Below are positions 25,001 to 37,000 of a stretch of 64,000 bases of DNA, piece after piece. This stretch comes from Hybos culiciformis (taxonomy: Eukaryota > Arthropoda > Insecta > Diptera > Hybotidae): contig OZ023274.1 of the NCBI GenBank assembly GCA_964007475.1, positions 105,013,372 to 105,077,371 on the forward strand. Reading direction: 5' to 3'. Below the pieces are notes generated by a model that worked only from the letters and a program-made list of their open reading frames with translations, made no database searches and was not told where the DNA came from. The translations under genes and the position numbers were made by a program. Each line of letters begins with the position of its first letter. Position 1 is the first letter of the stretch.

Positions 25001-28000
25001 AATTTCAACTTTCTTACAAACAATATTATTCAAAATGGTAAGTCTTTTAAATTTTAAGATACTCATTATTTTAACTAATTTTTTCTTTTTTAACAGAGTT
25101 TCTTCGAACACATTAAAGCAGTTGCAAGTGGAAAAACATCTTATAAAAATATTGATGATTTGATTGTGGATCATCCATACACTGTTAATGATTTCACACA
25201 TCAAGTGACGAGATATGGTACTCAATTGGTAGCTAACCTCCAAGATGGTGAAGCAGAATTTGCAGTATTTTTACCAGAAAGATTGGGGAAATGTGTAACT
25301 ACCAAGAAACAACTGGAAAAACTCAACAGTGAAAAAGTTAATCTAGTTTTCAAAGGTCGAGATAATACTCGAAAAGATATGGCAATTATAGAATTTGTTA
25401 ATCAATAATAAATGAATAAAAACTAAATATTATATTAAAATCATATTCTTTTATTTAAACAAAACTTTACAAATTTGATTACATTTAATTTTCTTAATCC
25501 TACTCTTTAGACAAAATAATTTTTTAAATAAATTTACAATTTTTTTACGATTAAATAAATTACAAATATATTTCAGAGATTTTCCCTTTGACTTATAATA
25601 TAAAAAAATAGAACAATATTGTCCACAAAAGTTTGATGAAAAATTTTGAAGAGTTTTATTATTGCTTACAAATCTTATACAATTATCTCTCAGTAATTTT
25701 AAAAAATATGGATTTGAAGGATACATTCCAAATGAATCAAAATATTCCGCTTCATTATTTTTAGAAAAATAAAATGCTACCCAATGTTGGCCTCTTTTGT
25801 TAGATGGATCGGTGTTTGCAATTAACATTGCTGGCTTTTTCTTAATTTTTTTAGGAAGTTTATCACAAGGAAAAACCCCAATAAAATATTTGTTTGTTGA
25901 TTTATTACATTTCAACAGCGATGTTAGTTGTGATGAATCCATTTACATTTGTTGTAAAACGTTTCTGTTTTTATCAATTTGAATGACTGAATCGAATTCG
26001 CAATAAACAAGGCAAGTTATAGCTTCTGGCAGTGCCTCACCAAACTTTCCTTCAATTCTTATTGTTCCCTGATTGAGTAAATTTCCACAGATTGAATTAT
26101 AAGAGAGATCTGCTGTCAAATCAAATGCTAATAAAAAGTAGCCTTTATCAAACAATTCTTTCGTGATTTGATGCCCTTTATCGTAATGGTGAATTCCAGT
26201 TCCTCTAAATAATGTATTGTATGCTCTAGTGCTGATTATGCCCTTTTCTTTGTTGAAATTAAATTCAATAGGCTGACTAGGTACTTGAATTCCATTTACA
26301 CATAAATTAAATCTTTGTAAATTAAAATGATGGAAGTTGAATGGATTTTTCGTGCGTGACCCGCTATATGCTTCATTTGATACCATAGCAAACACCAAAA
26401 TATTTGGTAGCTGTCCTATTACCACATTATCCAATAATAAAGAGTGATTTCCTGGATACAATGTAAAAGATTTAACTTCGACGCGTTTGTATGGGTAAAT
26501 AGCATTCTTTGTCTGTAAAATTCTGTGATGGGCTAATAAAACTATAGGATTAATTGTGACGTGATTAATGTACATAGTAGCTTCTGAAATTTTAACAAAT
26601 GATTCTCCAACTTCATTATCCATGATATAAAACGGTAATTTTTCTAGATGAAGAGCAACTTTGAGATCGACATTATTAAGCAAAAGTTTTGGCTGATTAA
26701 ACATATCTGAATGAAGTTTCCCTATTAATTCAATACTTTGACTTTTCTGAAGTAGTAATTTTCGTTTATCCAAACCAGGATTTGCTTTTGCTTCTATAGA
26801 GTCCATTGCTCCCGAGTCCAAAAACCAGCCAGTTGCCTCTAAATGCGTAGAAGCAGCATCATTTCCATAATTCAAAAGCTTTTCAATGTATGATCGGTAA
26901 TGATAATTATTATCAGATTGTGAAATAGGTGTATTATTCAAATATACTATACAATTGCGAAATAATGAATGCAATAAGTTATTCACTACGCCAACAGAAT
27001 TATCAGTTAAATCGGCACCTCCTTTCCCTTTAAGTTGTACAATAAGTCGTAAATAAATTGATGATAAATCTCTATAAGTTTCTCCATTTCCAAGTGATAT
27101 AAATTCAATAGTGGAGGCATTATCTAATGATGAAATTGGATTGTATGCAACTTCTTCAGATCGTAATACATTTGTCTGTATAGGCCTTGATTCGAATAAA
27201 TCTAATTCTGACTTCATGCATTCCATTTTAATTTGAAAAAATATCAGATTTATTTTTAATGCGCTTAGCGGTTTTCTTTCTTTTAGATGCCAATGATGAC
27301 TGATTATTAGCAGATAATTTCCTCTTTTTTATATTTTTTCTGCAACCGCCTCCATCCTGTAGTGTTTGGAGCTTTTTTATGCCTTTTTGAGTCAACTCTC
27401 CGGCTGCTAGTTTGCTTTGTTCTCTAATAATTTCTTTGAAAGGTTTCTCAGTAGACAATTCCTGAAGAACGTTAGCACCAATCTTAATTGATTGTTTTTT
27501 AATTGCCTCAAACCCTGATCTTAATAGAGGCTTGAAGTATTTGTAAATTCCAGAGAAAAATGCACCGACACCTCCACGCCCACTTTGAATTATTTTTGGA
27601 TTGCTGTATAAAACACCAATATCACTTAAGCCAGCCCCCGATTGCGATAAATAATAGTTTGTATATGCTTGATCCATTACTGCTTTTATTCTGATTAAAA
27701 ATTGAGATAATGCGATTATTTATACTTTTTTAAAGTGGAGAGTGCACATTGTCGGTATTTCACTAGCTCTGAAATTAATTTTTTGTGCTTGGTCGTTTGA
27801 TATTAACATTGAAATACTCGTAATGATGTTTGACTGGACTTGATAATACTCTATATTATCGAATTTTATGAAACTTTGTTTACTTTGTATAGGAATCACT
27901 CGTAGACATCTTGTAAGATGATCACCAATACGCCTTGGATGGATTATATCGCAATATATGTAGATAAGATCTGTTATTTCTTGTGATTTTTCATCATTTT

Positions 28001-31000
28001 TTCCATCTATTAAATTGTGTATTGCATCTATAAGTTGATATGTAAAAAGAGGTGGTAAAATTCCAACTTCTTCATCTGTAGATCGAGTTTTAGGTTCGAT
28101 TAAAGCTTTTTTATTTTTGATTTCAGATTGTTTTTTCTCTTTGTTAACTACTTCCATAGCTTTTTTGTTTTTAGCATTATTGATTGCATCCAGAAGTCTT
28201 TTCTCAGATTCATTTTGATTTATTGGAACATCACGCTTTTTTCTCTTTGAATCGACATTATTAAAATATATTTCAGTTAGACCAACTACCCAATTTTCAT
28301 TTAAAGTCACACTGTTTTTAATCAAGTTCGTGAATGAAGATAAAGAATTATTAGGGTAAGCTTCTGTTGAGTTATTACTCAGTAATGTAATATAAAAGTC
28401 TGACATCCTTTCTTTTTCACTTTTCATTTACAAATGAGTATAATTGCACGTAAAATATTATTTTATAGAGCTATTTTAACGAATGCCATCGAATGATGCT
28501 TTCACCTATTTGTTCTTTCATAGCTCTTGTAGTCATTTGTCTTTTTTCAGGGTTTATTTTCTTCTTCTTGGGTTTATCATCGGCTTCGTTCTCTTTCTTT
28601 TTCCATGTTTTTAGAATAGAATCAACTTTTTCTTTTTCAGCATCTTCAATACCTTTTTCCATTATTGTGAAAACTTCCCCATTTTTTTCAATAACTTTGA
28701 GATCTGTCATATCTTTCTTTGTGCGTTTATTTTCTGGAGCTAAGGAAAATCCTTCATCGTCATTATAAAAAGAAAAGTTATTATCACTTTGCCGTTTCAA
28801 AATTTTTGCTGCCTTGTTTGCTGATTGAATTTTAGGCTCAAAAACATAATCATTATGAGTCTCAAAAATTTCTTCATTTGGTGATAAATTCGCTTGAACA
28901 GCTTCTTCTTTTAATTCTGGTGTTGATTGTATTGTCTTATCTTTTTTAATTACAAAAGGTGTCTGAGTAAAGTTATCAGAGTAAGCTTTAACTGAATAAG
29001 AATTTGAAGTATTTGATCTCTTTGACTCTGCATATTTTAAAAGCTGTTGTCGGATTTCATACCACTTCTGAATATCTTGTAAGTCTGCATTATTTAAAAT
29101 CGGTAAAAGATAATTTTTAATAAAAAACGAATCAGGTTTATTGATTTCATCTTGTTTTATTTTCTTGTAAGCATTGGGATACACGAGAATCATTTTTTTT
29201 AATTTATGTGACATTTTCAATAATTTTTCCAATAACTCCTGATAAAACTGTTGCTAATAATGCGGGTAAAAATCCTCCTTTCTGTAATAGAAGTTTCCTC
29301 TTTGAGTTTAAAGAACGTTTTGGACAACTCAAACAGCGTATCGGATTTTTATATCTTTTTAACTCATTTTTAGTTTTGTTGCTAATGGGATTGTATCCAT
29401 ATTGTGTGTTGTATGCAATTTCGCTTATAGTCTTAATTATCTCGTTATCACAGTTTTTTAAAATAGCTTTTCTAAGTCTCGGATTCGCCATTTGGAGTGA
29501 GTACAACATATGCTTGTTCTTCGTTAACCGTTTCAGTTTCGACTTCATTTTCATTTAAATTACAAAAACAAATACAAAATTCTTTATCAAAAATATTTGT
29601 TCGAAACCTCAAGACTTCGTTAACACCTTGTGTAAGATCAATTACTAAATAATTATGAGGTATTTGTGTTACCTCTTTATATACTCTAAACAACTCAGTG
29701 GAGTTTTCTGGATACACCTGACGAGCTAAATGATGAAATTGCTGTTTGTCTCTAGGATTTTTAAACACAATAAAATATTTAGCATTAAGTGATATATCTC
29801 GGGTATGCGCCCCCTTATGAAATAAATTCTGTGTTACTAAAATGACTGAAATATTTCGATGATGTGATCCTTTTGTGAAAATCTCGCATATGCTTTTATT
29901 ATTTGTCTCCATCATCAAATCATCTAATATCAGTAATACAGGCCCCCGTTCTAAATTATCCAAAAAGTCTGGCACACCTTTATGAAAAGTAACACCTTTG
30001 ATATTGGGTACTGCTCCCTCTTCTGCGTAGCACCAAATTATTTTCTTGAAGTCTGCATTTATTAGCCAATCTTTATTTTTAATCAAATTGGTAAGAAAGG
30101 TAGTTTTCCCGCAACCTGATGGCCCACTTATGATCATTGAAAACGGGTGTAAAAATTGATAAAACATTTCTCTTGCGTGGTCAAATTTTAAATAAAAGCG
30201 AAGAAGACTTGAGTTGTGTATTTATTATAAATAAAAACCTAATTTCTTATCATTTCACCTTTAAAGATGAGTAAAGAAGCACTTGTTAATGAGCTCCACA
30301 AACCAGCTCGAAAAAATTATACTCGACGCAAAGTAATTCAAAAAGGTTTAAATGATACTTGGCAAGCAGATTTAGTAGAAATGATTCCGTATTCTAAGTT
30401 CAATAAAGGTTTTAAATATTTATTGACAGTCATCGATATATTTTCAAAATTTGCATATGTTCAACCTGTTAAATCTAAAAGTGCTGCTGATATTATACAA
30501 GCCATGGAGAAAATTTTTGAAAATGTACACCCTAAGAACTTGCATACAGATGAAGGAAAGGAATTTTTTAATCAACATTTTTTCAAACTTATGAAAAAGT
30601 ATGAAATAAATCATTATAATACCTACTCCAAACTCAAAGCTTCAATTGTTGAAAGATTTAATAGAACTTTGAAAAATTTAATGTGGAAACAATTCAGTTT
30701 GCAAGGAGATTATAAATGGATATTTGTTGTTGATGAATTAGTCGAAAAATACAACGATACTAAACATAGTGTAATTAAGATGAAGCCAAAAGAAGTCAAA
30801 AAATCAAATGAAAAAAAATTGTTAAAAACAGTTTATAATAGATTGAAAATTTTTAAACCCGGTCGTTTTAAAATTGGAGATAAAGTTAGAATAAGTAAAT
30901 CAAAAGGAATTTTCAGTAAAGGTTATATTCCAAATTGGTCAAATGAAATTTTTAACATATCAAAAGTAAAAGTTACTAATCCGGTTACTTATGTTTTGAA

Positions 31001-34000
31001 TGATTATCAAAATAAAGAAATATTAGGAAGTTTCTATGATGAGGAGTTGCAGAAAGTTAAGCATCCAAATATTTATTTAGTGGAAAAAGTTCTTCAAAAG
31101 AAGGGAGATATGGTTTTTGTAAAATGGTTAGGATTTGACAAGTCCCATAATTCCTGGATAAATAAAAAAGCTGTAATTTAAATAGATACATTTACTTTAT
31201 TTTTAATTTTTATTTACATATCTTAAATTATTACCTTAAAATTATAAATAAGACTAATAAAGAATTTGAATAACAAAATTTCTTAAAATTATTTTAATTT
31301 AAATCATAAAATATCAATGTCATTCTCTAAATCTAATATATAATGACCATACGCATAAGTATTAACTCCGTCCACGCAAATTTTTCTCTTATCATCTGAA
31401 CTATCCAAAGATTTTTTACTTATTCTCTCCGTATACAAATTATGAAGTCGGGATCTAATATTATACATTACACTATGAACTATTTTATTAAAAAACAAAC
31501 AATCTTTATACATATTAAAATTAAAATTTTTTACAACACAACTATTTATTCCCTTAGCTTTAAAAGTAGGTTTTTGTTCATGAACTGTAAAAGAATACAT
31601 TTTAGATCTAAGGCCTACAAACTCTGTTAATATCTTACCATTTAATTCATCTGAAAATAATCCAACTACTTTTTTGTTAACTAATGGATAACCAAATTGA
31701 TTATTTGGATCATAAGCAGAAGTATCAAAATGGTCGTTTATCATATGTTTGATTTCTTTGTAAAAGTCGACATTTGTTATTTTGTAGAAAAATGAATCGG
31801 TATCCATGTAAGCTATTTTTATATTATCTTTAAAATGAGGCTTCATAATACCATAATGAAAGTCATACATTCTATGTTTTGATATTTCCAGAACAGTAAA
31901 TCCTAAATATATTGGCTTATTGTAGTAACATTTTACCCTACTCATCTGAACTGCTGCCATATCGTTATCAAAGATAGAAATACTATGAAAATTTGATTTA
32001 GCTACAAGAGATCTACATCCATACTGTCTTTTATAATTTTCCCAATCAGTAACAATCTTGATGTCTTTTCTTTTATCAACATTTTCCATTGTCTTCCCAT
32101 AGACAATATTATTGAATAGTTTAAATTGATTTTTCGCAAAGTCAGTAGTCGCCTTTTTCCTACATTCTGTATTCAAATTAATATACTTTTTGAGCCAAGG
32201 TTTTTGATCAAATGATAAAATTCGATGAATTGTTTTAAGTTTAAGACCATTTTTTAATGCTAGTTGTAGATTCATATAATGTATTTTATATTTTATTTTA
32301 TCGTTTAAAGTTAATAATAATTTTGGAGTTTTTGAGCCTGGGGGTGTTTCGAGCTCTGGACAGAAAGGAAGATCATTATGAGCATCGTGAATTTCGATGG
32401 GGTATTCTAAATCAACCTCAAAAAAGTAACCTTGATCAGAATTTTGGGGTATTGATAAAATTTTTTCAACACTCCAGTCATCAAGTTTTGTTTCCCAATT
32501 GAAATTTCTGTAGGGTAAATATGCATTCATTGCAAATCCATATAAATTAACGGCATCTATATAACTTCCAAATACCGTCTCTTTTGTTGGATCGAAATTT
32601 GGTAAATATTCATTATTTGCAGCGATATGTCTAATAGAACATTGTGAAATTCCCCCTCTGATACCCGATTTAATAAAATTAAACATGTCTATGTCGGTCA
32701 ATAATTCTAATTCAATCTCGGTAATTTTAAGCATAGCATCCCAACCCATCCCAGGGGCAGTATAATAGTGACAGGGGTCCAGTTTGAAATTTTTTTGACA
32801 GATTTTTCGGAAGTTCTCAAAGACATCGACTAATAATAAAACATCAGTTTTTAAATAAACAAGAAGATAATCTTCTAAAGTATTACAATTCAATTTTTCC
32901 CACACTTTACAAGCATATTCGTAGTCTTCATCCGAACATGTACTATTTGTCAGTTTGCTGTTAAATTCAACTTTTGGGGGAAGGCAATTGTCTTTTAGAA
33001 GATTGATGCTTTCTAAATATTCATAAGGGAAAACGCCTTTTTTTAAGTGCAAGTTATGGAAAGCAGCTTCCGGAAACTCTTGATTCATAGATTTAAAGTC
33101 AGATTTATCAAGACTATCGGATATATTTGCGAGACTACTTGGCATAAACCTGTAAGAATCTATAAATCTAATTTCTAAAGTTAAGATATGCTTCTCATCG
33201 TCATCTAGGGCAGCAGAATCGGATTCGTTTATGCTAATTTTTTTTGAAAATGAAATATAATTTTCTTTAGTAAGACCTAAAACATTTATTGAGCCGTTTT
33301 CTAAACCTAATTCCCTCACAAATAGATGAGCATCATATCGGGAAAGGTTGTGGAAAATCACAGGGAAAAATTTTGGAACTTTAAAATTAATGTTACATTT
33401 GCTATGCGCTGGACCCCTGTACTCCCCAGTAAAATGACAATGATCCCTGACTCTATCGGACCCCATTTTTTTACAACAAATATGACAATTTTCTTCGCTT
33501 GCCTGTCTCAAAATTTGTTCTCTTGTTAAATTTTTCATTGACTTATTTTTACTAGTATGGTTATGATACAAATCCCTAACCTCCTTAAATAAGGTTTTCA
33601 CGAAATGAGATGCACAGTCTTCACCTACGTAGGATTTATAAACTGAAAGATTATCATCGTAATTACATTTTATATAAAAGCCGTAAGCACAGGGCTTATG
33701 AGTATGCACTACGACCGTTGAAGACTTTGCAGGGTCTTGCACAGCAAATAAATTTTTTTCTAATACGGATTCAAAATCTGCGTATATAACGAAAGGTAAT
33801 TCGAAGCATCTCTCAAAATGTTCAAATCGGAGAATAGCATGGTCTTCATCAGGCATTTTTGTTACGATTTTATTGCATTCAGTTTCGTGATTTTTTAGAG
33901 TTTCCTCAGTTTGAAAATAAAGTAAACAAAAATTACAAATATATTTTTTCCCATTATGATTTGAAAGTTGGGTACATATTAATCTAGACAAATCATTTAT

Positions 34001-37000
34001 TAAAACATAATGAAAATTACTTTCATTTTCTATCCAAAGCAAATTTATATGATTTCGTTTCAGCTCTTTTGTTTTGTAAGTAGGCCCAACAATAGAAATA
34101 TTATTTTCACAGAGCTCAAAAACATTAATACTAATATTCTCATTATTTTCCTCAAATACCTTAATGTCATTTTGCATTAAGGGAAATTTGAGTTTTTCGA
34201 AATTTATGTATCCGAAATCAGGAATATGAATTTTAGTAGCTGCAATATTAGTAATTTCATATGACTCAGGGCGATCTTTATGATTTTCAACAGTCTTTTT
34301 AAGCGCAGCAATTATACACCACTTGAAACAATAGTTATCACTATTTTGAATATTAGTACAGGCTTTTTTATTTGCAATATTTTTAGGAAGTTCAATGAAA
34401 GATCCACCTCTTATTGGATCATATTTATTAATATTTATTTCTACATGTTCTATTTTTGTCAATGCCCAACCAGAATTATTTTCCTGAAACTCGTCTGTTT
34501 TCGCATTTATATCAGAAACCATTGCCTCAAAAATTGAATCGAATTCATCAATATTCAACAATACTTGCATTTTTGTTTGAAAAGATTTCAAACTTTCAAT
34601 CATTTCATCAGTACTAATAACTATCTTAACATACCAAATGAAAATTTCTAAATTAAATTTAAGGAAATTATGAACTATTAAGTGGTCTGCGAGTAGGGTA
34701 GATACTACATTTTTGGAGTTTTGAAGAAATTCAGTTGGTATTATTAAACCCTCATCTGAATTTTTATAACAAAATGAGCTGATTCGAGATTTAAAGCAAT
34801 GAGAGATTTTGGATAGATTCTCAATATTTTCAATATTACTACACGTCAAATTTTTGTGGGAAGTTTTCCTAATATGCGATGGCCAACTTACATAACTAAC
34901 CTTACAAGTATCACAAAAATTAGTTTTTCCTAAATCTAACTGCTTACTTGTTGAAAAACCGCCATGAGATGTACCGGGATCATTACCAATATTGTCAGCA
35001 TTATCTAAATTTTCATCACCATCATTATCAATTTTATCAGCATCACTTTCAATATTATTAATGGAATCATCATCGTCACTCTCAATATCAGCAACAACTA
35101 CATTATCACTGCCATATTTCGCCTTTTTAGATGGTTGAATATGCTGGAAATTAATGTGACGCCTAAGCGCATCAGACCTCGAAAATTCCGCATGACAAAT
35201 TTGACAAACTTCACCCTTATTTTGCATTGAAGATCCACTATTAACGGGGGTATGTTTATTTCGAACATGACGAAGAAGATTATGTTTCAATGTGAATTGT
35301 TGACTACAAATTTCACAAGAAAAGGCCATTTTTAAATTTTATACCTAAAATAAGTTTTGAAAAATAAAATTTGCAAACTTTGTACTTAAAATACCACAAA
35401 ATAAAAACAAAAACAAAAAAAAAAAATTTTTCTCCCTCACCTTTTTAATTTGTAACTTTCTATAAAAATTTCTGCTTATACAATATATAGTTTTCTTCAA
35501 GATAAAATGTTTCTTTCAGCTTTATTAATTTCAGCTTCCAGATTAATTATTTTGTGATTTTTAGATATATTTAAATTTATTCTTTTTAATTTAATTTAGT
35601 TTAAGAACTTTGATAAAACTTTTTGTATCTCCAAGACTAAAAAACTTTCTTTTTCGGCTTAATTAACTTCAACTTTCAAACTAATAATTTTCAAATATAT
35701 TTGAATTTACACTTTTTAATTTGATTTAGTTCAAACTTTTTAGGATTAGCACTCTTTGATTTAAACTTTAATTTTAAATAAAAAAGTAAAATTTTCCTCC
35801 TTAAATACTCACAAAATCCAAATTTATCACAGGCTCAAGTTACGATTTAGACATAAATTGTGAAATTCATTATTCAATTCGTGGGAAAATATTTAACTGA
35901 AGTCAGCTTTTTCGATTTAGTACGAGTATTAGTACAAAAGCTTAAGGATTTATTTAATAAAAATCATATTTCAAATTTTAATTTTTCACACACATACGAT
36001 AAAAATACGCGGAAAATTATATTATATTTCAACATTTTTGGAATTTAAATTTGGTATTATTGCAAAATTTTAATGAAAATTAATTTTTTTCTCACGCAAA
36101 TTTTTTATTTATTTTTATATATGTTTGAATATGAAATCTTATTTTTCCTATATAATTGATAAAATCAAATTTATTTCGAATCTCAAATTACAATCACCAG
36201 GTGCATATATCCGGTCGAATCTCAAATTACAATTGGCAGGTGCAGAAAATATATTATACTCAGCATTTTTCGAATTTAGATTTTTTAATAGAAATCGATT
36301 TTAAAATTTTCTACAAGTTTTTAAAAAATAAATAATTACCTTTATAAATAGTTTAATATAAAAATCAATTTGAATATCAAATTACATTTATCAGCATTTC
36401 TTCACCTGAATTATAATTTCACAATTATTTGAAAATATACATAATTATATATATTCACACATATTAAATATGGCCCATTTAAAACTCTGTGCAATTTTTT
36501 TTTTTAATCCGCTTAAATAATCCACTTAAAATCCGCTTCAATAATCCGCTTAAGTAATCCACTAAAAAATACACCTAAATAATCCACTTAAAATTCACCT
36601 AAATAATCCACTTAAATAATCCACTTAAATAATCCACTTAAATAATCCGCTTAAAAATTCATATAATCCAATTAAATAATCCACTTAAAAAAATTCACTT
36701 TAATAATCCGCTTAAATAATCCGCTTAAATAATCCACTTAAATAATACGCTTAAATAATCCGCTTAAAATCCGCTTAAATAATCCACCCACATAATCCAC
36801 CCATATAATCCACCCAAATAATCCACCTATATAATCCACCCATATAATCCACCCATATAATCCACCCAAATAATCCACCCATATAATCCACCTATATAAT
36901 CCACCCATATAATCCACCCATATAATCCACCCAAATAATCCACCCATATAATCCACCCATATAATCCACCCATATAATCCACCCAAATAATCCACCCATA

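Noticed and set aside
28493..28768. Plus-strand frames opposite the Polinton virion genes (also 29208-29558, 32257-32502, 34280-34537)
   Set aside because: Shadows of well-supported minus-strand genes.
29215..29232. Start of the Lys/Glu-rich Polinton protein at 29232
   Set aside because: The codon there is TTG; the first ATG of that frame is at 29214.
30267..31181. Retrovirus or LTR retrotransposon as the source of the integrase
   Set aside because: No gag, protease/reverse transcriptase frame or LTRs; the gene sits among Polinton genes inside Polinton TIRs.
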